From DATKQJ01 sp035534295 (GTDB taxonomy: Bacteria > Chloroflexota > Dormibacteria > Dormibacterales > Dormibacteraceae), in assembly GCA_035534295.1 (NCBI GenBank), contig DATLSE010000027.1, forward strand, positions 1 through 37,485: a DNA stretch of 37,485 bases. Direction: 5' to 3'. Made by a program: the position numbers and the translations under genes. This document shows, one piece after another, positions 8,075 to 16,563 of this stretch (the stretch's first letter is position 1; the number at the start of each line of letters is the position of its first letter). The notes beneath the pieces were generated by a model, which saw only the letters and a program-made list of their open reading frames with translations, did not search any database and was not told where the DNA came from.

Positions 8075-9122
8075 TGCCGGAGGCGGCGTCGACCTCGGTC
8101 AGCGCCTGGCTGGTTGAGGCGCCCGAGGTCGGCGGCTCGCCCGCGCGGACCCGCAGCCAGCGACCGAGGTTGGCCAGTCCCCCCCAGAGTCCGCCGCGTG
8201 CAAAGAGCACGGTCAGGATGAAGATGACCCCCAGGACGGTCTCCCAGCGCGGGACGTAGATGCTCACAAACTGCTGGAAGAAAACGATGACACCAGCCCC
8301 CACCAGCGGCCCCCACAGCGTCCCCAGCCCGCCCACCACGACCATCTGGACCACCGTTCCGTTGTGGGCGAAGTCGATCATGGTCGGGCTCACGTACAGG
8401 TTGTAGAAGGCGAAGAGCACGCCGGCCACCCCACCGAACATGGCCGAGATGATGAAGGCCAGGTACTTGTGGACGACGACGTTGTAGCCCAGCGTACGCA
8501 TCCGGGCCTCGTTATCCCTGATGCCCCGCAGCGACAGCCCGAAGGAGGAGTGGACCACAAGCCACATCACCAGCACGCAGAGCACGAAGACCACCAGCAC
8601 CAGGTAGTAGTAGGAGGAATCGGCGCTGAAGTCGAAGGGCCCGAATGAGGGCCGTCCGGGCACGGGGAGGCCGTTGTCCCCGCCGCTCACGCTGACCCAG
8701 CGGTAGGCCAGGCCCCACACGATCTGGCCCAGGGCCAGGGTCAGGATTACGAACGTCAACTCGCGCACCCGGACCGCCACTAGTCCGAACAACAGCGCGG
8801 TCACCAGCACCGCCACCAGGGCATACCCGATCGCCGGAATTGGATCGAGCCCGATCTTCAACGCATATGCGATGCCGTAGGCCCCCACGCCCAAAAAGGA
8901 CGCATGACCCAGGGAGATGAGACCGGTGTACCCGGCCAGGACGTCGAGGCTGATCGCCAGCAGGCCGTAGATGAGGACGCTCAAGGTGAGCGAAACGTAG
9001 AAGCTGGAGCCGAGTTGGGGAATGATGGCGGCCACGACCAGGGCCACCACGACCACTCCCAGCTGCACGCTCCGGCGACGCCTGACCACGACGTGGACCA
9101 GGGCACGGAGGCCAGCGTTCAC
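8064..9122 (-). CDS. livM: Branched-chain amino acid-type ABC transporter permease LivM
   Basis: This 352-residue inner-membrane permease has 8-10 hydrophobic segments. It carries the LivM signature AGYTGLISLGHASFLGVGAYG (about 64-84) and the cytoplasmic EAA-like loop SLRGIRDNEARMRTLGYN that contacts the ATPases. GLSLRAIRDNE-type loops are characteristic of LivM. A polar tail of about 35 residues follows the last membrane segment. The GTG start overlaps the livH stop as GTGA, so LivH and LivM are made in a coupled way. Confidence 0.91.
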   Translation of the reverse strand: MNAGLRALVHVVVRRRRSVQLGVVVVALVVAAIIPQLGSSFYVSLTLSVLIYGLLAISLDVLAGYTGLISLGHASFLGVGAYGIAYALKIGLDPIPAIGYALVAVLVTALLFGLVAVRVRELTFVILTLALGQIVWGLAYRWVSVSGGDNGLPVPGRPSFGPFDFSADSSYYYLVLVVFVLCVLVMWLVVHSSFGLSLRGIRDNEARMRTLGYNVVVHKYLAFIISAMFGGVAGVLFAFYNLYVSPTMIDFAHNGTVVQMVVVGGLGTLWGPLVGAGVIVFFQQFVSIYVPRWETVLGVIFILTVLFARGGLWGGLANLGRWLRVRAGEPPTSGASTSQALTEVDAASGSGD

Positions 9123-9979
9123 GCGACTGACTTGCCGAACAGGCCCTGGGGACGCCAGAGCAGGATCAAGACCATGGGTGCGAAGAGCGAGAAATAGGCC
9201 AGCTCGGGGAAGTAAGCCTTGCCGTAGTTGTCCAGCAGACCGACCACCAGGCTGCCGATCACGGCACCCTTGAGGGAGCCCATGCCACCCACGATCACCA
9301 CCACCAGGGCGTAGGTCAGGATCTCCGAGTCGGCCCCTGGGTAGAGGGTCAGCAGACTCGCGCCCAGAACGCCAGCCAGTCCGGCCAGAAATGTGCCCAG
9401 GATGAAGACGGCGGTGAAGACGCGCTTGATCGGGATACCGAGGGCGTCCACCATCTCCCGGTCGTCAACCCCGGCCCGAATCATGGCGCCCGCCCGGGTG
9501 CGCCCGATGACGACGTACAGGATCACGGCCACCACGATCGCCACCCCCAGGATGAAGAAGCGCTCGTTGGGGTAGGTGATCGGACCGATCAGGGTCGATT
9601 TGTCGAGCCCTCCCGGCATCCTGACACTGAGCGGGTTGCCCCCGAATATGGCCAGGGCAAGGTCACCCATGACAAACGAGACGCCCATGGTCAAAAGCAG
9701 TTCGGAGATCGGCTGCCCGCGCACCTGGCGCATCAGTCCGCGCTCCAGGATGACGCCGAATATGCCCATGGAGACCGCGCCGGCGAGCAGGGCAAGGATG
9801 AAGTTGTTGGTCGCCGCCATCACCGTGTACCCGATGTATCCGCCCACCAGGTAGGTTGAACCGTGGGCCAGATTCACGATCCGCATGAGTCCGAAGATGA
9901 GAGTGAAACCGCTACCCAATAGGAAGAGAAGACCGGCATAGGTGACGCCGTTCATCGTCTGCTGAATAAAGTTCTGCAC
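9119..9979 (-). CDS. livH: Branched-chain amino acid-type ABC transporter permease LivH
   Basis: The 286-residue permease has about eight transmembrane segments. LIFGLMRIVNLAHGSTYLVGGY (about 28-49) and RAGAMIRAGVDDREMVDALG (EAA-like loop) identify LivH. GTG 9977-9979 has GGGGAGA seven bases upstream. It is the first gene of a minus-strand run of nine genes reaching base 1739, and a sigma-70-like promoter lies about 50-85 bases upstream. No binding-protein gene precedes livH, although livK is commonly found at that position. The partner must be encoded elsewhere, possibly by the fragment at the left edge. Confidence 0.91.
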   Translation of the reverse strand: MQNFIQQTMNGVTYAGLLFLLGSGFTLIFGLMRIVNLAHGSTYLVGGYIGYTVMAATNNFILALLAGAVSMGIFGVILERGLMRQVRGQPISELLLTMGVSFVMGDLALAIFGGNPLSVRMPGGLDKSTLIGPITYPNERFFILGVAIVVAVILYVVIGRTRAGAMIRAGVDDREMVDALGIPIKRVFTAVFILGTFLAGLAGVLGASLLTLYPGADSEILTYALVVVIVGGMGSLKGAVIGSLVVGLLDNYGKAYFPELAYFSLFAPMVLILLWRPQGLFGKSVA

Positions 9980-10032
9980 CCTACTCTCCCCAAATTGGTG
10001 TCAGCGGCAACCGAGCCGGTGCACGGGGCCAA

Positions 10033-10062
10033 ATCTTAATCTGGGTTCCCGCGCATCGTCAA
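10033..10062 (-). promoter_or_regulatory. Sigma-70-like promoter for the liv/catabolic operon
   Basis: Read on the minus strand, TTGACG (10062-10057) is followed after 18 bases by TAAGAT (10038-10033). Both boxes are close to consensus in an otherwise GC-rich gap. Transcription would start near 10026, leaving a leader of about 47 bases with a Shine-Dalgarno before the livH GTG. No operator palindrome was obvious. The promoter is predicted from sequence only. Confidence 0.55.
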
Positions 10063-10100
10063 ACTCGGACCTTCCCTAATCTCCGATACGATTCTGAGGC

Positions 10101-11129
10101 ATGAGAGCCCTCAGCATCAGAACCTGGGCCGGACAGCTCGAACCGATGGACAAGCCCGAACCCGTCCCCGCCGACGGGGAGGTGGCGATCCAGGTGTTGG
10201 CCTGTGGCGTGGGGATGACGGTGCTCAACTGCATCCGCGGGGACCTGGGTCAGGATCCCTCCCACCTGCCTCTGACGCCCGGCCATGAGCTCGTCGGCCG
10301 GATCAGCGCGGTCGGCCCGGGCGTGGACCCAAGGCGGGTGGGCGAGCTGGTCACGGCCTATTTCTATCTCTTCTGCGGCGCCTGTTCCCGCTGCCTGGCC
10401 GGGCAGGAAGACCTCTGCCTCGAACTTTCCGGCTATCTCGGCGTCGACCGCGACGGCGGCTATGCGGAGCGGACGGTGCTGCCGGCTCGCAACGCCATCG
10501 CGCTCCCCCGAGGAGCGGACCCCGTCCTCTCCACCGCCGTCCCCGACGCCATCTCGACCCCGGTCCACGTTGCCCATCGGGCCCAGCTCGGTCCCGGGCG
10601 GCGGGTGGTCGTGATTGGGGCGGGTGGTGGCGTGGGCGTGCACATGGTCCAGGTTGCGCGGGTCTTCGGGGCGGAGGTGCTGGGGCTGGACGTGAGTCCC
10701 GACAAGCTCGACTTCCTCGAACGCGAGCTCGGAGTGCGAGCGGAGGACTCCTCCGACCTCGGCCGCATTCCGGCGTCGGCGACGTGGGGCTCCGATGGAG
10801 GCCCCGACGTCGTCGTCGATTTCATCGGTTCACCCGCAACCCTGACCTGGAGTCTGTCCAGCCTCGCCCCTGGCGGGCGGTTGCTGACCCTGACCACCTT
10901 CCGCGACGTCGCTCTGGAGGTCAGCCCGCGCGAACTGGTCCTGCGCGAGATCTCGGTCCTGGGCTCGCGCTACGCCACCCGCTCCGAGCTGTCTTTGGCG
11001 GCCGGGCTCGTGGCCTCGGGTGCAGTGACCCCAATCGTGGGCAGGCGCGAGGGTCCGGACCGCGTGCTTCAGATCCACGACGACCTGGCCGCAGGCCGAC
11101 TCCTCGGGCGCGGAGCGCTGGTCTGGTGA
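10101..11129 (+). CDS. Zinc-dependent medium-chain alcohol dehydrogenase
   Basis: This 342-residue MDR-family enzyme has a GroES-like catalytic domain and a Rossmann domain (GAGGGVG, 173-179). Catalytic-zinc positions are C35, H62 and E63 (GHE), with D149 at the usual fourth site. The structural-zinc cysteines C92, C95, C98 and C106 are all present. It lacks the common CGVCHTD context (CGVGMTV here), so the substrate pocket differs from textbook alcohol dehydrogenases. There is no useful Shine-Dalgarno. A TACGAT box ends nine bases before the ATG, so the mRNA may be leaderless. It is followed 91 bases later by an SDR on the same strand. Confidence 0.88.
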   Translation: MRALSIRTWAGQLEPMDKPEPVPADGEVAIQVLACGVGMTVLNCIRGDLGQDPSHLPLTPGHELVGRISAVGPGVDPRRVGELVTAYFYLFCGACSRCLAGQEDLCLELSGYLGVDRDGGYAERTVLPARNAIALPRGADPVLSTAVPDAISTPVHVAHRAQLGPGRRVVVIGAGGGVGVHMVQVARVFGAEVLGLDVSPDKLDFLERELGVRAEDSSDLGRIPASATWGSDGGPDVVVDFIGSPATLTWSLSSLAPGGRLLTLTTFRDVALEVSPRELVLREISVLGSRYATRSELSLAAGLVASGAVTPIVGRREGPDRVLQIHDDLAAGRLLGRGALVW

Positions 11130-11220
11130 GCGCGCGGGCCGTCGGCACTGCGCTAGAGTTCCGCCATCCATTTTTCGACAATCCCAGCACCTGTGTGCAC
11201 ATCCAATTCAGGAGCCAACC

Positions 11221-12012
11221 ATGAGCAGCGACGCCCAGCTGAAGACCCTCCCCCACTACCCCGACCTGGAGGGCAAGGTGGCAGTCGTCACCGGAGGCTC
11301 AAAGGGCATCGGGGCGGCGACCTGCCGAGTCCTGGCCGCCAACAAGGTCAAGGTCGCGGTCGTCGCCCGGGAGCAGTCCAGCATCGACAACATGGTCTCC
11401 TCCCTGACCGCCGGGGGCGCCGAGGCGATCGGGATCAGCGCCGACATGGTGAGCTTCGACGACATCGAGCGCGTCCGTCTTAAGGTGGAGAAGGAGCTCG
11501 GACCGACCGACATTCTGATCCCGTTCGCAGGCGGGTTCGGGCGGCCGACCCCGATCTGCGAGATCACCGAGGAAGAGTGGCATTTCGTCATCGAATCGAA
11601 CCTGACCTCTACATTCCTGTCGTGCAAGTCCTTCCTGCCCGGGATGATGGAACGGGGCCGGGGTTCGATCGTGACCATGGCCTCCAACGCGGGCCGGTAC
11701 CTGGACATCACGCTGACCGCCTCGTACGCGGCGGCCAAGGCCGGCATCGTCATGTTCACCCGCCACGTCGCCAAAGAGGTCGGGCCGAGCGGCGTGCGCG
11801 TCAACTGCGTGGCGCCGGCCACGACCATATCGGAGCGGGTGGAGAAGATCATGCCTCCAGAGCGCCTTCAGGCCCTGGCTGACATGGCTCCGCTACGTCG
11901 CATCGGGATGCCCGACGACAGCGCCCTGGCCACTTTGTTCCTGGTCTCCGAGTCGGCCTCCTGGCTGACCGGGATCACCATCGACGTCGCCGGGGGGCGA
12001 ATCCTGCTTTAG
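11221..12012 (+). CDS. Short-chain dehydrogenase/reductase
   Basis: This 263-residue SDR has the cofactor motif TGGSKGIG (24-31), catalytic Y169 and K173 (YAAAK), and a serine at S155 (MASNAG). The usual NAGG segment reads PFAGG (about 101-105), so the conserved Asn of NAG is replaced by Phe. It ends with the standard ITIDVAGG tail. ATG 11221 has CAGGAG seven bases upstream. The last four bases overlap the convergent CoA-transferase gene. With the dehydrogenase upstream it may carry out paired redox steps on an alcohol, ketone or acyl-CoA intermediate. The substrate is unknown. Confidence 0.88.
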   Translation: MSSDAQLKTLPHYPDLEGKVAVVTGGSKGIGAATCRVLAANKVKVAVVAREQSSIDNMVSSLTAGGAEAIGISADMVSFDDIERVRLKVEKELGPTDILIPFAGGFGRPTPICEITEEEWHFVIESNLTSTFLSCKSFLPGMMERGRGSIVTMASNAGRYLDITLTASYAAAKAGIVMFTRHVAKEVGPSGVRVNCVAPATTISERVEKIMPPERLQALADMAPLRRIGMPDDSALATLFLVSESASWLTGITIDVAGGRILL

Positions 12013-13217
12013 CCCTCGTCGGTGGACGAGTGCGGGCCCAGGCCGATCTCGTCCAGGATCTCGGCTCGGTGCTGATCGACATCCGGCAGACGCCCGGGGC
12101 CGATCCGGCCGAACGCGCGCTCGGCGGCCGAGCGCGGCACCTGCGCTTTGAAGCCATCGGCGAAGATCACGGTCGAATGCAACTGCAGATCCTCCTCGAC
12201 GGCGTGCCCCCAGACCGCTTCGATGCCGTTGATGATCCCGAAGGCTATCCCCGCCGCCTCGAGCCTGGATTGCCACTCCGAAGCCGGGTGTAGCGCAAAC
12301 TCCCGCTCTACCTCTCCCTCCACCTCGGGGCGTCGCTCGAGGCGTTGCTGATTGTGGGCAAGGTCCTCGCGTGCGGCAAGGTCGGGGCGGCGGATGACCT
12401 CGTGGCAAAAACGAAGCCACTCGGCGTCCTGCTCCACGGCGATGGCGATGTGGCCGCCCTGGCAGGGGAATACCCCGTAGGGGACGATGGCGTGGTGGCG
12501 CGAGCGATGCCGGGCGTGCTTGATGCCGGCATTGGCGTAGGCGGTGAGATTGGGGGCGGCGAACTCGGTCATGGCCTCGAACATCGAGATGTCGACAAAG
12601 CGGCCCTGCCCGGTCCGGGTGCGCTCGTAGAGCGCGGCCAGAATCAGGGACAGAGCGTACAGGCCGGTGCCGATGTCGGCCAGAGAGACCCCGATTCGCA
12701 CCGGCCCAGCATCGTCCCCGGTCAGGGCCAACGCGCCGGTCTCCGCCTGCAACATCATGTCGTAGGCGCGCCGGTGCCGGCTCCGTCCTACCCGGCCGTA
12801 GCCGCTGATCTGGCAGGTGATGAGCCGGGGATGATCGGCCGTCAGACGCTCGGGCGTGAGCCCCGCACGCTCAGCCGCGGCGACTGCCAGATTGAAAACC
12901 AGCACGTCACTGGACTCGAGCAGGCGATCGAATATCGCTCTCTGTTCAGGTTCACGAAGATTAAGCGCGATACTTCGCTTGCGCCGGCTGAGCCAGGTGA
13001 AGTACGAACTCTGACCGTGCACGTGGGCGTCCCAATGGCGGGAGAAGTCGCCCTGCAGCGGCTCGACCTTGATCACGTCCGCGCCCATGTCAGCCAGCAG
13101 GCGCGAGGCGAGCGGCCCCGAAACCGATTGCTCGAGGGCGACAACGCGGACACCCGCCAGTGGTCCCTGGGGCTCCTGGGGCGCCGCCGAAGGCGCCGGA
13201 CCGGATGGTGAGCTCAA
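12009..13217 (-). CDS. CaiB/BaiF family III CoA transferase
   Basis: The 402-residue protein carries the family III CoA-transferase pattern. GVRVVALEQSVSGP and LLADMGADVIKVE form the N-terminal CoA-binding part. The catalytic aspartate is D153 in AYDMMLQAETG, and a C-terminal lobe includes AAGIAFGIINGIEAV. These enzymes move CoA between carboxylic acids (formyl-, carnitinyl-, succinyl- or benzylsuccinyl-CoA in characterised members). Length is typical. The first in-frame start is TTG 13217, 13 bases after the metallo-hydrolase stop, but a start a few codons downstream is possible because residues 1-20 are low-complexity. Confidence 0.86.
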   Translation of the reverse strand: MSSPSGPAPSAAPQEPQGPLAGVRVVALEQSVSGPLASRLLADMGADVIKVEPLQGDFSRHWDAHVHGQSSYFTWLSRRKRSIALNLREPEQRAIFDRLLESSDVLVFNLAVAAAERAGLTPERLTADHPRLITCQISGYGRVGRSRHRRAYDMMLQAETGALALTGDDAGPVRIGVSLADIGTGLYALSLILAALYERTRTGQGRFVDISMFEAMTEFAAPNLTAYANAGIKHARHRSRHHAIVPYGVFPCQGGHIAIAVEQDAEWLRFCHEVIRRPDLAAREDLAHNQQRLERRPEVEGEVEREFALHPASEWQSRLEAAGIAFGIINGIEAVWGHAVEEDLQLHSTVIFADGFKAQVPRSAAERAFGRIGPGRLPDVDQHRAEILDEIGLGPHSSTDEG

Positions 13218-13230
13218 ACCCGCCGGCCGC

Positions 13231-14193
13231 TCAGGCCTCGAGCACCACCTGGGTGCCTGTGCAGTTGAGCAGGAATCGGTCCGGGATCGCGGCCCGGATG
13301 TCCATCATGGCCTGCATTCCGGTGCAGTGCATGGGGCACAAGAGCTCGACGTCGATGTCCTTCAGTGCCTCGATGGTCTTCTCGGTCTTGCTTTGGGGCG
13401 TGCCCGGGAAACCGAGATGAAAGCCCCCGAACACACCCATCACCCGACTGCGCCCGCTGAGCTCGATGGCGTGGCGCACGCTGTTGACGATGCCGGCGTG
13501 AGAGCAGCCGACAAAGACCAGGATGCCGTCATCGCCGACGTTGACGACCATGGCCTGATCGTCCGGCACGGTGTCGGGTCCAACCTCGCCGTCGACGATC
13601 TGGATCAGTGCGTTGGGTGTGGTGAGGCTCTTGCTCGGCATCTCAAAGTCCACCTTGCGCGGGATAGCGCCGGTGGCGATGGTGGCGGGACCGATGTCCA
13701 GCGCGCCCCTGTGGGTGACCACTCGACCACCTGACGCCTCCAGTACCGACTCGGTCAGGTCCTGGTTGTAATAGGGCGCGACCTGCCCCGATGCAAGACG
13801 CACATATCGGGGGAGAAACGCGGCCTCGCCAACGGAGATCGGGACCGGGGCGGGGCGCTGGTTCAAAACGTCGAGCAGGCCACCGTAATGGTCTGGATGG
13901 CCGTGACTGATCACGATGTGGTCGACGTCCTCCAGTCTGACACCCAGGGCAGCCGCGTTGTGAAGCATCACCTTGCCCGACATGGCGGTGTCGAACAGAA
14001 GGTTGTACGAGTAGCGATCCCATTCGACGTGAACATGGAGCGCAATGCCGTTCTCGCCGATCGGATTTTCCTTCTTGGGATCGAAGTGATGAGCCAGTCC
14101 GGCCCGGGTGACCCCGGGTCCGTCCTCCAAGAGCATGTCGACGTGGTTCTCGACCAGAGTGGTTATGACGACGCGATCAGCTCCTAATGCCAT
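13231..14193 (-). CDS. MBL-fold metallo-hydrolase (COG1237-like)
   Basis: The 320-residue protein has the metallo-beta-lactamase signature HGHPDHYGG (H97, H99, D101, H102), a further ligand in VGCSHAGIVN, and a late histidine in CPMHCTG. The set GCSHAGIVNS plus GGFHL is typical of the COG1237 group, which includes the enzyme annotated as a dihydropterin ribofuranosylaminobenzene 5'-phosphate synthase. Most members have unknown substrates. ATG 14193 lies 11 bases after an extended -10 element, so the transcript leader would be only a few bases long. It is followed by the CoA transferase in the same direction. Whether the two share a pathway is inferred only from adjacency. Confidence 0.84.
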   Translation of the reverse strand: MALGADRVVITTLVENHVDMLLEDGPGVTRAGLAHHFDPKKENPIGENGIALHVHVEWDRYSYNLLFDTAMSGKVMLHNAAALGVRLEDVDHIVISHGHPDHYGGLLDVLNQRPAPVPISVGEAAFLPRYVRLASGQVAPYYNQDLTESVLEASGGRVVTHRGALDIGPATIATGAIPRKVDFEMPSKSLTTPNALIQIVDGEVGPDTVPDDQAMVVNVGDDGILVFVGCSHAGIVNSVRHAIELSGRSRVMGVFGGFHLGFPGTPQSKTEKTIEALKDIDVELLCPMHCTGMQAMMDIRAAIPDRFLLNCTGTQVVLEA

Positions 14194-14204
14194 GGCTCGA
14201 CGAG

Positions 14205-14213
14205 ATCATACCA
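14205..14213 (-). promoter_or_regulatory. Extended -10 element before the MBL-fold hydrolase
   Basis: On the minus strand the sequence TGGTATGAT is a TGn extended -10 with TATGAT. It ends 11 bases before ATG 14193, giving a leader of about five bases. No good -35 box lies 16-18 bases upstream, which is tolerated for extended -10 promoters. Prediction from sequence only. Confidence 0.45.
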
Positions 14214-14339
14214 GCCGAGGCCGCGCCCCTCGGGCGGCCAGCCGGACCGAATGCGCTTAGCCAACCTGAACATGGGTCGGTCGAATCGACCATCCATCAG
14301 GCAGGAGCGTAGCTCGATGCGACGCGACGAGCTGTAAGG

Positions 14340-14411
14340 TGCCGGCGCGGGGATTCGAACCCCGGACCATCGGCTTAAAAGGCCGCTGCTCTACCGCTGA
14401 GCTACACCGGC
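14340..14411 (-). tRNA. tRNA-Lys (UUU)
   Basis: The minus strand folds as a full cloverleaf. Acceptor GCCGGTG pairs with CGCCGGC, the D arm is GCTC/GAGC, and the anticodon stem GCGGC/GCCGA encloses loop CTTTTAA, whose anticodon is UUU. The T arm is CGGGG-TTCGAAT-CCCCG and the discriminator is A at 14340. CCA is not encoded. A possible promoter (TTGTGC, 17 bases, TAATTC at 14454-14426) lies upstream, just past the oppF stop. Confidence 0.95.
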
Positions 14412-14470
14412 AGTAGGTCTATTGTGAATTACCGCCCCACAGGCGCCGGCACAACGCCAGGACCCCGCGC

Positions 14471-15490
14471 CTAAAGTTCTCCGGCAAAGTGGCAGGCGGC
14501 GACATGACCGGAGCCGGCGTGCTCGATCAGGGCGGGCTCCTGATCCGCGCATATGCCCGGCGCGCGCGCGATCGGACAGCGGGTGTGGAATCGGCAACCT
14601 GATGGAGGGTTGACCGGGGAAGGGATCTCGCCCTTGATCAGGATCGGAGCGCGGTCGCGCTCCTTGGCTGGATCTGGGATCGGGATCGAACTCAGCAGCG
14701 CCTTGGTGTAGGGATGCTGTGGGCTGGCGTAAATCGATTGCCTATCGGCGATCTCGACGATCTTGCCCAGGTACATCACGGCCACGCGGTCGGATAAGTG
14801 GCGCACCACGGCAAGGTCGTGGGCGATGAAAACGTAGCTCAGGTCAAAGCTGCCCTGCAGGTCCTGGAGCAGGTTGATGATCTGGGCCTGAATCGATACG
14901 TCCAGGGCCGAGACGGGCTCGTCGCACACGATCAGGCTGGGATTGAGGGCCAGGGCGCGGGCGATTCCGATGCGCTGGCGCTGGCCACCCGAGAACTCAT
15001 GCGGGTACCGGTTGGTGAAGTTGGGGTTGAGCCCCACGATGTCCAGCAGTTCCTGGATCCGCCGCCGACGCGAAGCGCCGCGCGCGAATTTGAAATTGTC
15101 GATCGGCTCGGCCAGGATCTCGCCCACCGTCATGCGGGGGTCCAAAGAGGCGAACGGATCCTGAAAGATGATCTGCATCCGGCGCCGAACACGGCGCAAC
15201 TCACGGGCGCCCATGGCGGCGAGATCGCGCCCCTCGAATATGACCCGCCCCGAGTTGACGTTCAACAGGCGAATCAAGCAGCGGCCCAAGGTGGACTTAC
15301 CGCAACCGGACTCTCCCACCAATCCCAGGGTCTCGCCACGCTTGAGCTCGAAGCTGACCCCATCAACCGCACGCACCGTGTCACCGCCGAGGCCGCCGAG
15401 CGGGAAGTGCTTATAGACGTCTTCCACCCGCAGGATGGTTTCGGGGTCGACCCCTGGAACTTGCAGCGAGGCCTCAGCCGACAGCGCCAT
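14471..15490 (-). CDS. oppF: Oligopeptide/dipeptide ABC transporter ATPase (OppF/DppF-like)
   Basis: This 339-residue cytoplasmic ATPase has Walker A GESGCGKS (about 60-67), signature FSGGQRQRIGIARAL, Walker B LIVCDEPVSALDVSIQ and the switch histidine in FIAHDLAVV. The C-terminal extension CRFHTRCPIARAPGIC..P is the cysteine-rich tail specific to Opp/Dpp ATPases. It is the last gene of the five-gene importer, and its ATG overlaps the oppD stop by 17 bases. Opp systems import short peptides. The sequence alone does not separate peptide from nickel or glutathione importers of the same family. Confidence 0.92.
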   Translation of the reverse strand: MALSAEASLQVPGVDPETILRVEDVYKHFPLGGLGGDTVRAVDGVSFELKRGETLGLVGESGCGKSTLGRCLIRLLNVNSGRVIFEGRDLAAMGARELRRVRRRMQIIFQDPFASLDPRMTVGEILAEPIDNFKFARGASRRRRIQELLDIVGLNPNFTNRYPHEFSGGQRQRIGIARALALNPSLIVCDEPVSALDVSIQAQIINLLQDLQGSFDLSYVFIAHDLAVVRHLSDRVAVMYLGKIVEIADRQSIYASPQHPYTKALLSSIPIPDPAKERDRAPILIKGEIPSPVNPPSGCRFHTRCPIARAPGICADQEPALIEHAGSGHVAACHFAGEL

Positions 15491-16559
15491 CGGCCTCCCC
15501 CGCGCTCAGCAGAGTGGCCCGAGCAGCGCTCGGTTCGATTCGATCCTGGGGATTGTCACCAAGCGTTCGCATCAAGACCCAACAGCGTGCCTTCTGAGCG
15601 CTGGCCACCTCGGCCAGCGGCGGCTCCTCCTCCCGGCAGCGCGCTTCCACGAAGGGGCATCGGGGGTGGAACTTGCAGCCCCCGGGCAGCCGGGAGAGGT
15701 CGGGAGGCAATCCCTCGATGCTCACCAGCCGCTCGCGGCGAGCCTGGTCGACCCGAGGCACCGAGCGCAGAAGCGACCAGGTGTAGGGGTGTTGTGGACT
15801 GGAGAAGATCTGCTCCACCGGGCCCTCCTCCACAACCCGGCCCGCGTACATGACCACTACCCGATCGCACAGGCTGGCAACCAAGGCCATGTTGTGGGTG
15901 ATGAGCATGATGGCGGCTCCCATCTCGGTGTTGAGGCGCTTGAGCAGATCGATGATCTGGGCCTGAACGGTCACGTCCAGCGCCGTCGTGGGTTCGTCCG
16001 CGATCAGCAGGGCGGGCTCGTTCGACAGTCCCATGGCGATCATCGCGCGCTGGCGCATGCCCCCCGAGAACTGGTGCGGGTAATCCTGGGCTCGACGCTC
16101 GGCGGAGGGCACGCGGACCCGAGTGAGCAATTCGAGCACACGCTCCTTGGCGATCTGCTGGCTGAATTTCGAGTGGGCGGTCATGGCCTCCTCGATCTGC
16201 GAGCCGACCTTGGTCACCGGGTTGAGCGAGGTCATCGGGTCCTGGAAGATCATCGCGACCTCGTTACCCCGGAAATCACGCACCTGCTCGGGACTCATCG
16301 CTGTCACGTCCCGACCCCGGAACAGGATCTGGCCGGCAGTGATGCGGCCCGGGTCTGGCAGCAGGCGAAGGATCGACAGCGCCGTCATCGTCTTGCCGCA
16401 GCCGGACTCTCCCACAACGCCCAGAACCTCTCCCGAACGCACCTCGAGATCAACCCCGTCGACCGCGCGGACCAGTCCGCGCGAGGTGGGGAACTGAGTG
16501 TGCAGGCCCTTGACCTGGAGCAGAGCGTCGCTCAACTCAGGCCGACCGGAGGTGACCAA
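15474..16559 (-). CDS. oppD: Oligopeptide/dipeptide ABC transporter ATPase (OppD/DppD-like)
   Basis: This is the first ATPase of the peptide importer. Walker A is GESGCGKTM, the signature is FSGGMRQRAMIAMGL, Walker B is LLIADEPTTALDVTVQ and the switch histidine is in LITHNMALV. The C-terminal tail contains GCKFHPRCPFVEARC. FSGGMRQR is the usual OppD form. The start is uncertain: TTG 16557-16559, five bases after the oppC stop, fits the expected length (about 361 residues). A start upstream at 16604 or 16700 would overlap oppC, and those residues do not look like this family. Confidence 0.88.
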   Translation of the reverse strand: MVTSGRPELSDALLQVKGLHTQFPTSRGLVRAVDGVDLEVRSGEVLGVVGESGCGKTMTALSILRLLPDPGRITAGQILFRGRDVTAMSPEQVRDFRGNEVAMIFQDPMTSLNPVTKVGSQIEEAMTAHSKFSQQIAKERVLELLTRVRVPSAERRAQDYPHQFSGGMRQRAMIAMGLSNEPALLIADEPTTALDVTVQAQIIDLLKRLNTEMGAAIMLITHNMALVASLCDRVVVMYAGRVVEEGPVEQIFSSPQHPYTWSLLRSVPRVDQARRERLVSIEGLPPDLSRLPGGCKFHPRCPFVEARCREEEPPLAEVASAQKARCWVLMRTLGDNPQDRIEPSAARATLLSAGEADGAVG

Positions 16560-16563
16560 AGGT

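Noticed and set aside
12345..13211. Long plus-strand open frame (288 codons) opposite the CoA transferase
   Set aside because: It is the mirror of a clear family III CoA-transferase gene. GC-rich codon bias keeps such antisense frames open.
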